From NCBI RefSeq assembly GCF_026340565.1, contig NZ_JAPEPB010000001.1, positions 4,750,501 to 4,814,500 of the forward strand: a DNA stretch of 64,000 bases, written 5' to 3'. Position 1 is the first letter of the stretch; each line of letters starts with the position of its first letter. Shown here piece after piece: positions 16,782-24,831 of the stretch. Both the position numbers and the translations under genes were made by a program. Source of the DNA: Kitasatospora sp. NBC_01287. GTDB taxonomy: Bacteria > Actinomycetota > Actinomycetes > Streptomycetales > Streptomycetaceae. Below the pieces are notes generated by a model. It was not told the origin of the DNA, did not search any database, and saw only the letters and a list, made by a program, of their open reading frames with translations.

Positions 16782-16787
16782 TAGGGT
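16782..16787 (+). promoter_or_regulatory. Leaderless -10 box (TAGGGT) of the intact LLM gene
   Basis: TAGGGT ends 7 nt before ATG 16795 with no Shine-Dalgarno sequence. The same box and spacing are kept in copies A, B and D, so the repeats carry a promoter core as well as coding sequence. Confidence 0.6.
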
Positions 16788-16794
16788 CGAGGGC

Positions 16795-17682
16795 ATGCGC
16801 TTGAGTACCGTGATCCTTCCCATCCACCGGTGGAGTGAGGGGCAGAAGATCTGGCGGCGGGCCGAGGAGCTCGGGTTCCACGCCGCGTACACCTACGACC
16901 ACCTCTCCTGGCGGAGCTTCCGTGACGAGCCCTGGTTCGGCGCGGTCCCGACGCTGACCGCCGCCGCGACGGCGACCGAGCGGATCCGGCTGGGCACCCT
17001 CGTGACCTCGCCGAACTTTCGTCACCCCGTGACGTTGGCCAAGGAGCTGGTCAGCCTGGACGATGTCTCGGGCGGGCGGCTGACGGTCGGGATCGGGGCC
17101 GGCGGGGTCGGGTTCGATGCGACGGCGATGGGCCAGGAGCCGTGGTCGCCCAAGGAGCGGGCGGACCGGTTCGGCGAGTTCCTGCCGCTGCTGGACAAGC
17201 TGCTCGGCCAGGACGCCACCTCCGAGGAGGGCCGCTACTACTCGGCGGTCGAGGCGCGTAACATCCCCGGCTGCGTGCAGCGGCCGCGGGTGCCGTTCTA
17301 CGTGGCGGCGACCGGGCCGCGCGGGCTGCGGCTCGCGGCGGAGTACGGGCAGGGCTGGGTGACGTACGGCGATCCGAAGGGCCCGGCGGACGTGCCGGTG
17401 GAGCAGGCGCCCGGGGTGATCGCGAAGCAGATCGAGAAGCTGACGGCGGCCTGCGAGGCGCGCGGGCGGGACGTGGCGGAGCTGGAGAAGCTACTGCTCC
17501 AGGGCTCGACCGCGGAGAAGCCGCTGCAGTCTCTCGACGCCTTCGTCGACTGGGCCGGCCGGTACCAGGAGCTGGGCATCACCGAGCTGGTGATCCACTG
17601 GCCGGTCCCGGACTCGATCTTCGAGAACGACCTCGACGTGTTCGAGCGGATCGCCACCGAGGGCCTGGCTCAACTTGGCTGA
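16795..17682 (+). CDS. LLM-class F420-dependent oxidoreductase, intact copy C
   Basis: 295 aa, full length for the luciferase-like monooxygenase TIM-barrel family. Typical landmarks are AEELGFHAAYTYDHL, IRLGTLVTSPNFRHP, LAKELVSLDDVSGGRLTVGIGAG and the C-terminal ITELVIHWPVPDS. Members transfer hydride from reduced F420 (or FMN) to diverse substrates; the substrate here is unknown. The start is leaderless ATG 16795. This is the only complete copy; four 5' fragments surround it, and a double hairpin follows. It is probably the ancestral resident gene at this locus. Confidence 0.88.
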   Translation: MRLSTVILPIHRWSEGQKIWRRAEELGFHAAYTYDHLSWRSFRDEPWFGAVPTLTAAATATERIRLGTLVTSPNFRHPVTLAKELVSLDDVSGGRLTVGIGAGGVGFDATAMGQEPWSPKERADRFGEFLPLLDKLLGQDATSEEGRYYSAVEARNIPGCVQRPRVPFYVAATGPRGLRLAAEYGQGWVTYGDPKGPADVPVEQAPGVIAKQIEKLTAACEARGRDVAELEKLLLQGSTAEKPLQSLDAFVDWAGRYQELGITELVIHWPVPDSIFENDLDVFERIATEGLAQLG

Positions 17683-17692
17683 GCCGGACCCT

Positions 17693-17767
17693 GCTCCGCG
17701 TGGTTCGCGCCGCCGACCCACGCGGAGCAATCTGTCCGCCACCGGCTGGTCGGCCACTGGCGGACAG
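17693..17767 (+). terminator. Double hairpin after the LLM gene
   Basis: GCTCCGCGTGG (17693-17703) pairs with 17718-17728, and CTGTCCGCCA (17732-17741) pairs with 17758-17767. The two adjacent perfect stems lie between the intact LLM gene and the opposing copy D. Confidence 0.65.
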
Positions 17768-17830
17768 GCGTCGAGACTCAGCGGGCCGCGAGACCCCGCC
17801 AGCAGGCTGCCGAATCCACGTTCCTGCAGG

Positions 17831-18073
17831 TCAGCACGCGATGGATGAAAAAGGATTGACCGAGGTGACCAGCGTGCCGAGCCGGATCCGCTCGGTGGCG
17901 GCGGCCGCCGTGAGGGTCGGGACCGCGCCGAACCACGGCTCCTCACGGAAGCTCCGCCACGACAGGTGGTCATAGGTGTATGCGGCGTGGAACCCGAGTT
18001 CCTCGGCCCGCCGCCAGATCTTCTGGCCCTCGTTCCACCGGTGGATGGGGAGGATCACTGTGCTCGGACGGAT
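17831..18073 (-). pseudogene. LLM oxidoreductase 5' fragment, copy D (start codon lost)
   Basis: Inverted copy of the first ~75 LLM codons, in frame throughout, but the initiator is ATC instead of ATG (18073). It is one codon shorter in the TAAATATER stretch. The junction tail reads VNPFSSIAC then stop. The TAGGGT box is present at 18081-18086 on the minus strand. It is divergent from VapBC-2. Confidence 0.85.
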
Positions 18074-18111
18074 GGCTCCGACCCTACGTGTCGAAGAGCC
18101 GGACTCTAGGC

Positions 18112-18127
18112 GCATACCGCAGTATGC
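18112..18127. promoter_or_regulatory. Candidate VapB-2 operator overlapping a leaderless -10 box
   Basis: GCATAC-CGCA-GTATGC is a perfect 6-4-6 palindrome. Its right arm overlaps TATGCT (18123-18128), which ends 6 nt before ATG 18135. Binding here would block transcription of vapBC-2 directly. Confidence 0.6.
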
Positions 18128-18134
18128 TTTCTCT

Positions 18135-18383
18135 ATGTCCGCTACGACCCGCATCACGGTCACCCTCCCGACCGAGCAGGTGGCCGAGCTCAAGAAGCTC
18201 ACCGACAACATCTCCGGCTACGTGGCCGAGGCGGTCGCTCGTCAGATCCGGCATCAACTGCTCGGTGACGACCTGCGCCGGCACCAGGAGGAGCACGGCA
18301 CGTTCACCGATAAGGAGCTGTCCGAAGCCCACGCCAGGGTTTTCGGCTCCGCGGAGTCCAAGGGTGCGGCGAGCGCCGCGTGA
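18135..18383 (+). CDS. VapB-type antitoxin (VapB-2)
   Basis: 82 aa from leaderless ATG 18135. TTRITVTLPTEQVAELKKL and ISGYVAEAVARQI form a ribbon-helix-helix DNA-binding domain, and the remaining acidic tail is the probable toxin-binding segment. It overlaps vapC-2 by GTGA at 18380-18383. The arrangement mirrors VapBC-1 but the sequence is clearly diverged, so the two antitoxins may not cross-neutralise. Confidence 0.82.
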   Translation: MSATTRITVTLPTEQVAELKKLTDNISGYVAEAVARQIRHQLLGDDLRRHQEEHGTFTDKELSEAHARVFGSAESKGAASAA

Positions 18384-18781
18384 GTGACCGCTTCGAGACG
18401 GTGGTGCTGGACTCACAGGGCCTGTCCGCATGGATCGCCCAGGACCGAGGCGTTCTCGCGATGCTTCAGGTCTTCCACTCGATGGCAGCTGATCTGGTGG
18501 TCTGCGCCAACACCATCGTGGAGGTCACGCACGCGCGTGCGAACATGCCGCGTTTGAGCTGGACGCTCTCGCGGGTCAAGGTCGAGTCGGTCACCGAGCA
18601 GGCTGCCAAGGCATCGGCGGAGCTGCTCAAGCAAGCCGGGCTGCACGGCCACAAGTACGCGATCGACGCGACCGTCGCCGAGATGGCACTTCGTCAGCCG
18701 GGGCCCGTGGCGATGCTGACTTCGGATGTCGACGACATGGCCGAACTCTGCGGCAGCCGCGTCCGGCTCATCGCGGTCTGA
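18380..18781 (+). CDS. VapC-type PIN-domain toxin (VapC-2)
   Basis: 133 aa from GTG 18380. PIN acidic residues are Asp11 (VVLDSQGL), Glu48 (TIVEVTHAR), Asp96 (KYAIDATV) and Asp116 (LTSDVDDM). The GLHGHKYAIDA block and the SD-DD-LC-RV ending are shared with VapC-1, indicating common descent of the two modules. It is a predicted Mg-dependent RNase, silenced by VapB-2. Downstream lies LLM fragment E in opposite orientation, the mirror of VapC-1 and copy A. Confidence 0.85.
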   Translation: MSDRFETVVLDSQGLSAWIAQDRGVLAMLQVFHSMAADLVVCANTIVEVTHARANMPRLSWTLSRVKVESVTEQAAKASAELLKQAGLHGHKYAIDATVAEMALRQPGPVAMLTSDVDDMAELCGSRVRLIAV

Positions 18782-18820
18782 GCGTCGGCGGAGCTACCGG
18801 TACGTGCCGCGCGGACAGCT

Positions 18821-18950
18821 TCAGGCTGTGCCAGGTGCACGAGGATTGACCGAGGTGACGAGCGTGCCGAGGTGGATCCGCGCGGTGGCTGCGGCGGCGG
18901 TCAGGGTGGGGACCGCCCCGGGGCTCATCGCGGAAGGACCGCCAGGAGAG
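18821..18950 (-). pseudogene. LLM oxidoreductase fragment, copy E (both ends and frame lost)
   Basis: The minus strand matches the LLM gene from LSWRSFRDEP to GTLVTS, then the junction tail (GTCAATCCTCGTGCACCTGG) to a stop at 18821-18823. About 5 nt are missing after GAGCCC, breaking the frame, and the first ~38 codons are absent. It is the most decayed copy. Confidence 0.8.
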
Positions 18951-19140
18951 GCCTTGCGGAGAAGGCATCGTGCGTAAGCGGCTCTGTTACACGACGCGGA
19001 CAGTAGAGAGAACTTGAGGGGACATCAGGACGAGAAGATTTCCACAGAGCGTCCGCCAGGTCTCCGAACATGTGAGTGGAGCAGGAGTGAGGCGCACTAC
19101 CCGCCTTCTTCCGTGTCCGAGTTTCCTGGGGGACTTTCCG

Positions 19141-20139
19141 ATGTCTGCTCGCTTCGCCCGTCGCGCCCGTCTGCTGGCCGCCGCCACCGCCACCGTGCTC
19201 GGAGCGGCGATGCCGCTGCTCGGCGGTGCCTCGACGGCCTGGGCCGATGGCTCGGGTGGCACTGTCGCGGTGGCTCCCGAGACGTCCGCGGCCCCGGCCC
19301 CGGCGCCGAGCACTGCCGTGCCGAGCGCTGCCGGGGTGCCGGTCGCGCCCGCCGCGGTGCACCAGGGCGAGCCGACGGTCGCCTTCCTGCCGGGCACGCC
19401 CACGACCATCACCGCGGGCGGCGGCCCGGTCGAACTCGACGTGGAGATGGCCAACTTCACCGGTGCGGCGTACGACGGCCTGCGACCGGTCCTCGGGTTC
19501 GACAACACGCTGGCGAGTTCCCACCAGGGTGGTGGGACCAACCTGCGGCCCGAGGACTTCACCGTCAAGGTCATGACGGGCGGGCGGTTGATGACGCTGC
19601 CGGTCAACCACGGGTCCGACCCGGTGATCTACGCCGACACCTCCAGCCTCGCCCAGCACCTGGACGACGGCCGGGCTTCGCGCTTCATGTTCGAGGTCTC
19701 GCTCTCCGCCAAGGCGCCCGCCGACCAGCACGACGTCACGGTGTACTTCGGTACCGCGCCCGGCGGCGCGAGCGCGGTGCGCACCCTGCACATCGTCCGC
19801 CCGGACGCACCGAGCAGCGCGCCGGCCAAGTCCGCGCCCGCCAAGTCCGCCCCGCCCGCCGCTACCGCGCCGACCCAGGCCGCCGCCGCTCACCCCGCGG
19901 CGGCGACCTCGCCCGCCGCCGTGCAGCCCGCCGCCGTGCAGCCCATGGCGGCGACCTCGCCCGCGGCTGTCCCGACCACGGCTGTCCCGACCACGGCGCC
20001 CACCGCCGGGAAGCAGCTCGCCTTCACCGGCGGCGGCTCCTCCTCCGGCCTGCTGATCGGCGCCGGCGGAGCCTTGGTGGTCCTCGGCGCGGGCGCGGTG
20101 ACGCTGGCCGCACGCCGTCGCTCGACGGCCCGCCACTGA
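19141..20139 (+). CDS. LAxTG-type sortase-anchored surface protein
   Basis: 332 aa from ATG 19141 (CTGGGGGA upstream); an upstream in-frame start at 19072 would displace the signal peptide. A Sec signal peptide ends near residue 38 (ASTAWADG). The central ~200 residues are predicted beta-rich and of unknown family (VELDVEMANFTGAAY). A Pro/Ala/Thr-rich wall-spanning repeat follows (AATSPAAVQP-type), then LAFTG at 293-297, a hydrophobic helix and RRRSTARH. LAxTG is the sorting motif of class E sortases in Streptomyces. No active sortase is encoded in the window. LLM fragment E and the VapBC remnant flank this gene, so it may have been enclosed by island growth. Confidence 0.82.
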   Translation: MSARFARRARLLAAATATVLGAAMPLLGGASTAWADGSGGTVAVAPETSAAPAPAPSTAVPSAAGVPVAPAAVHQGEPTVAFLPGTPTTITAGGGPVELDVEMANFTGAAYDGLRPVLGFDNTLASSHQGGGTNLRPEDFTVKVMTGGRLMTLPVNHGSDPVIYADTSSLAQHLDDGRASRFMFEVSLSAKAPADQHDVTVYFGTAPGGASAVRTLHIVRPDAPSSAPAKSAPAKSAPPAATAPTQAAAAHPAAATSPAAVQPAAVQPMAATSPAAVPTTAVPTTAPTAGKQLAFTGGGSSSGLLIGAGGALVVLGAGAVTLAARRRSTARH

Positions 20140-20244
20140 GCCCGGAGCGGGGCCGGTGCTCCGCGTCGGATCGTCACGGGCCCGCACTCGCGGCCCAGGC
20201 CCGCCGACCACGACACTGCCGCTCCGTGCCATGCCGACAAGCCC

Positions 20245-20283
20245 CCTGAGCCCTGCCGTGACCCGCTCGCGGCAGGGCTCAGG
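20245..20283 (+). terminator. Terminator of the LAxTG protein gene
   Basis: CCTGAGCCCTGCCG (20245-20258) pairs perfectly over 14 bp with 20270-20283 around an 11-nt loop. Confidence 0.8.
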
Positions 20284-20362
20284 CACGTCGGCGGCTCACC
20301 GGCACCACGCTCCGCCCAGCACGGTGCAGACAGTGCGGACCCCGCAGTCATCCCCCAGCACT

Positions 20363-20536
20363 GCCAGGGCTGAGCGCACCCGCGCGCAGCACGCCGCCCA
20401 TCGCGAAGAGGCCGGTCCGGCGGATGCCGCGTGGGCGGCACCTCGGGCTCGACGGCGAGGCGCTCTCCAAGCTCTCCCGCCGGCATCGTGACCTGACCGT
20501 CCGGCTGGGGGTCGCTCGCACGTTGGACCGAGGTGA
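20363..20536 (+). pseudogene. Broken third VapBC module
   Basis: One frame reads ARAERTRAQHAAHREE and then ADAA, matching the C-terminus of VapB-1. Immediately after, the vapC start region is recognisable (EALSKLSRRHRDLTV, then LGVARTLD), matching VapC-1 residues 10-33. About one base is missing near the vapC start. Homology stops after the codon for Asp33, where the sequence becomes GACCGAGGTGAGCG, which resembles the shared end of the LLM fragments. It cannot make a toxin. Confidence 0.75.
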
Positions 20537-20709
20537 GCGCCGCCGGCCCGCCGCCGGCCCGGTCGGGCGGTCGGCATACCTATCGATGACTGATTCCGAG
20601 AACCGATTGTGCGCGTACTGTCCTGAGCCGTAGCGGGAAACCGGCGGGCACGGAGCTGAGGACCCGTCAGAAACCTACCTGACAGCGATGGCTGGGGAGA
20701 ACGAGCACG

Positions 20710-21753
20710 ATGACGTACACACAGGGCGGGACCGCGGCCGGCTACCACTTCGACCGCCACGAGGACGGCCTCGACGGGCTGGTCCGCCGGGGGCGCGCGA
20801 TTCCCGAGCCCGGCGCCAACCAGGTGCTGATCAGGGTCCGCGCGGCCTCGTTGAACCGCCGGGACCTGATGATCCTCGACGGGACCTACGCCGTGCCCGC
20901 CGCGCCCGGCGTGGTGCCGCTCAGCGACGGCGCGGGCGAGGTCGTCGCGGTCGGGGAGGGCGTCAGCCGTGCGAAGGCCGGCGACCGGGTGGCCGTCACC
21001 TACTTCCGCCGCTGGATCGACGGACCGATGACCCTGCCGCTCGTCAGTGAGCAGCACGGGGCCAACCTCGGCGGGATGCTGACCGAGTACCAGGTGGTGG
21101 ACGAGGAGTCGGTGGTGCCGATCCCGGCGCACCTCTCCTTCGAGGAGGCCGCGACGCTGCCCTGCGCCGGGGTGCTGGCCTGGTCGGCGCTGACCACCGG
21201 GCCGCGGCCGATGTCGGCGGGGGACAACGTGCTCGTGGTGGGCGCCGGGGCGGTGGCGCTGTTCGGCGTCCAGCTCGCCGCGGCGCTGGGCGGCCGGGTC
21301 ATCGCGGTCACCTCCAGCGACGAGAAGGCCCTGCGGCTGAAGGAGCTCGGTGCCGCGGAGGTGGTGGACCGCCGGGTCACGCCCGCCTGGGAGTCGGCCG
21401 TCCTGGACCTCACCGGGCGGCGCGGGGTGGAACTCGTGCTGGAGGCGGTCGGGGCACCCACCATCGCCAACTCCATCAGGTCGATCGGCTTCAACGGCCA
21501 GATCTCGGTGGCGGGTGCCTTCCCCTCGGGTGGGACCACGGTCGACACCGATGTCTTCAACGGCCGCTTCTTCTCCCTGCAGCGGCTCGCGGCGGGCAGC
21601 AGGGCGAGCTTCGAGGCGCTCAACGGGACGCTGGCGGAGCACCGGATCCACCCGGTGATCGACCGGGTCTTCGGCTTCGACGAGGCCCTGGACGCCTACC
21701 GGCACCTGCGGGACGGCGCCCCGTTCGGCAAGGTCGTGATCACGATCCCGTAG
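20710..21753 (+). CDS. Zinc-independent MDR oxidoreductase (quinone-reductase-like)
   Basis: 347 aa from ATG 20710 (GGGGAGAACG upstream). It is a medium-chain dehydrogenase/reductase fold: an N-terminal GroES-like domain (VRAASLNRRDLMILDGTYA), then a Rossmann domain with VVGAGAVALFGVQLA and ending FGKVVITIP. The catalytic zinc ligands of alcohol dehydrogenases are not evident, as in QOR-type NAD(P)H reductases. It probably reduces quinones or enones using NADPH. Monocistronic, with a strong terminator. Confidence 0.85.
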   Translation: MTYTQGGTAAGYHFDRHEDGLDGLVRRGRAIPEPGANQVLIRVRAASLNRRDLMILDGTYAVPAAPGVVPLSDGAGEVVAVGEGVSRAKAGDRVAVTYFRRWIDGPMTLPLVSEQHGANLGGMLTEYQVVDEESVVPIPAHLSFEEAATLPCAGVLAWSALTTGPRPMSAGDNVLVVGAGAVALFGVQLAAALGGRVIAVTSSDEKALRLKELGAAEVVDRRVTPAWESAVLDLTGRRGVELVLEAVGAPTIANSIRSIGFNGQISVAGAFPSGGTTVDTDVFNGRFFSLQRLAAGSRASFEALNGTLAEHRIHPVIDRVFGFDEALDAYRHLRDGAPFGKVVITIP

Positions 21754-21803
21754 CGGGCCCGCGAGCCCCCTGAGCTGGACGTGGTCTCCCGCCCGCGTCC
21801 TTC

Positions 21804-21839
21804 CGCGCACCCGTGCCGCTCCAGCGGCACGGGTGCGCG
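21804..21839 (+). terminator. Strong terminator hairpin
   Basis: CGCGCACCCGTGCCGC (21804-21819) pairs perfectly with 21824-21839 across the 4-nt loop TCCA, 50 bp after the reductase stop. Confidence 0.85.
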
Positions 21840-22017
21840 CGGCTCGTTGCGGTTCGGTCACGACGTGTCCGATAGGTGGAGCAATGGGAGAATGGGGCCG
21901 GATTTTCGCATTGGTGAGCGCGCTCGGTGATCTCTCATACTGCCAGGTGACCTTTGGTGCGGCCGGGTTCGGCACAGCGCCACGGGTCTCGCTCGTGCAC
22001 TCCGTGGGGGGAGCCAG

Positions 22018-22857
22018 TTGTCCGCGCCCGATCCTGTCACTGACGTACGGTCAGACGTACGGCCAGTCGAAGCCTCCGTCACCGCGACCGAGCCGCCCGG
22101 TGCCCGGTCCGGTCGGCTGCCACGTGCCGTCACCATCACGCTCGCCACGGTCGGGCTGCTCGCGATCACCGCGGCCAGCGCCACCGTCACCGTCGCGGTC
22201 GGCCGACCCGGCCACCACCGGTCGGCCGCGGCGTCGGCGGCCGGTCCGCTCGCGGCCGCGCCGAGCCCCGGTGCCCTGCCGAGCGCGAGCCCGACCCCGG
22301 TGCCGCTGCCCAGCATCACGCTGGCCCCCGCGCCGGCGAGCACGCTGCACGGCACCGTCAGCGGCGACTCCCACAGCGGGGACCTGCGCTACTTCCTGCT
22401 CCCGGTCCCGGGCGGCGCCCAGCCCTACGGCGACCCGGACGGCACCGCGCTCACCGTGGCCGACATCGCCAAGGACTACGACAAGCCCGGCGACACTCAG
22501 GGGATCCTGGACTCCTACGGCTACCAGGAGGCGGTCTCCCGCCGGTACCGCAGCGCCGACGGGCAGACCGAGGTCTCCACCCGGCTGATGCGGTTCTCCT
22601 CGGCCGACAACGCGCGGGCCTTCGCCCAGTCGACCGGCTTCGACAGCGGCACCTCGATCCCGGTGACCGGCGACAGCTCGGCCAAGGGCTTCCTCTTCAA
22701 GCCGGACCAGCAGGCGTTCACCGGCGAGATGGCCGGCGTCAGCTCGGTCGGCGACGTCGAGTACGAGGTGCACGTGTACGTGAAGGGCGACCCCGACACC
22801 TCGCTGCTGTCGACCGCGATGCAGGGCCAGCACGACCGGTTGGGCAGCGGTGGCTGA
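22018..22857 (+). CDS. Membrane-anchored protein, first of four related tandem genes
   Basis: 279 aa starting at TTG 22018, with GGGGGGAG just upstream. A short cytosolic N-terminus, one membrane helix (about residues 37-61), a Pro/Ser/Ala linker and an extracytoplasmic domain of ~170 residues. The domain opens with GDLRYFLLPVPGG and later has QTEVSTRLMRFSSADNARAFA. The same LR-x-LLLP-x-P opening occurs in the three following genes. No known family was recognised. It heads four overlapping genes, so co-expression is very likely. Confidence 0.72.
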   Translation: MSAPDPVTDVRSDVRPVEASVTATEPPGARSGRLPRAVTITLATVGLLAITAASATVTVAVGRPGHHRSAAASAAGPLAAAPSPGALPSASPTPVPLPSITLAPAPASTLHGTVSGDSHSGDLRYFLLPVPGGAQPYGDPDGTALTVADIAKDYDKPGDTQGILDSYGYQEAVSRRYRSADGQTEVSTRLMRFSSADNARAFAQSTGFDSGTSIPVTGDSSAKGFLFKPDQQAFTGEMAGVSSVGDVEYEVHVYVKGDPDTSLLSTAMQGQHDRLGSGG

Positions 22858-23814
22858 GGCCGCGGACCGCAGCGGTCCGCCCTCGACCCCCGTCCCGCCC
22901 GCGCAGGAGCCCGCCGTGAGCACGCCGCCCGAAGTCCCCGCCCGGCCCGAAGCCCCCGACCGGCCCGAATTCCCCGACCGGCCCGAAGCCCCCGACCGGC
23001 CCGCCGTTGCCGAGCAGCCCGCCTCCGCTGTCGAGGGTCCCGCCGACGGCACCGTCCGGTTCGATGTCCTGGTCGATCCCTTCTCCGCGACCGTCCCGCC
23101 GCAGGCGGCCCCGCGTCCGGCGCGCCGCCGCGGGCGGATCGTGCTGCCGCTGGTCGGCGCGCTGCTGCTGGGCCCGCTGCTCGGCGGCGGCATCGGCTAC
23201 GCGATCCAGGCGCGCCGCCCGCCCACCCCGCTGCCGCCGTTGCAGCCGGCCGCCGCACCCGGCTACCCGGTCACCCGCCTGAACGCCCAGGTCTCGGCGG
23301 CGCTCGCCCCCGAGCCGCTGCCCATCGACGGTGACCTGCGCCCGCTGCTGCTGCCCAAGCCGGACGGCGCGCAGGACTGGGACGACTTCCAGGTCGCGGA
23401 CCCGGGCGACTGGGAGAGTGCCGGCCAACTCGCCGACGAGGACGGCCTGGCGGCGAAGGACTTCCAGGAGCTGCTGACCTCCGGGTTCCGCCGGGCGGTG
23501 ATGAACTGCTGGGAGCAGAACGGGGTGAAGTACCGGGTCCAGCTGGTCCAGTACTTCTCCGACAACTCGGCCTCGGCCATCCAGCAGGCGACGGCGGCCC
23601 GCAGTGGCGGGACGCCGTTCGCGGACGGCCTGGAAGGCGGGTTCCACGCGGACAGCACGCCGTCGACCTACTTCGAGACCAACGATCAGTTCTACTACGC
23701 GGCGGCGGTCACCCGGCGGGGCGACCTGGTGGTGCGGGTGGAGGCCTTCGGCACCGCCCAGGTGAGCGCGGACTCGGTCCGCGACCTGGCCGAGCAGCAG
23801 TGGGAGCGGCTGGC

Positions 23815-23818
<4 letters not shown>
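22850..23818 (+). CDS. Membrane-anchored protein, second of four related tandem genes
   Basis: 322 aa from GTG 22850, overlapping the upstream gene by 8 nt. The cytosolic N-terminus is Pro-rich with a repeated RPEAPD/RPEFPD motif, then an Arg cluster and one helix (about 97-119). The outer domain has GDLRPLLLPKPDGAQDW, followed by a segment with GVKYRVQLVQYFSDNSASA. The layout matches the neighbouring paralogues. Function unknown; a secreted or surface multi-subunit assembly is inferred only from co-linearity. Confidence 0.7.

Positions 23819-24827
<1,009 letters not shown>

Positions 24828-24831
<4 letters not shown>

Larger units (their letters stand above)
12258..18950. other. Toxin-antitoxin cassette island built around repeated LLM gene 5' ends
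   Basis: Five copies of the first ~240 bp of an LLM oxidoreductase gene are visible: A (14133), B (15179), C (16795, intact), and D and E on the minus strand (18073 and 18950). Two-gene cassettes lie between or beside them, each reading away from the 5' end of an LLM copy: a 103-aa/415-aa pair, VapBC-1, DUF433/DUF5615 and VapBC-2. Codon usage in the DUF433/DUF5615 pair is visibly less G/C-biased at third positions than in neighbouring genes. No transposase, integrase or terminal inverted repeats were seen, so the mechanism of assembly is unknown. Confidence 0.7.
20140..20709. other. Intergenic region with terminator and VapBC remnant
   Basis: 570 bp without an intact gene. It contains the terminator at 20245-20283 and the VapBC remnant at 20363-20536. 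A featureless 170 bp should hold the promoter of the downstream reductase gene. Confidence 0.6.

Noticed and set aside
12258..18950. Island as an IS element, integron or integrative element
   Set aside because: No transposase, tyrosine or serine recombinase, attC-like palindromes or terminal inverted repeats were found; the repeats are gene fragments.
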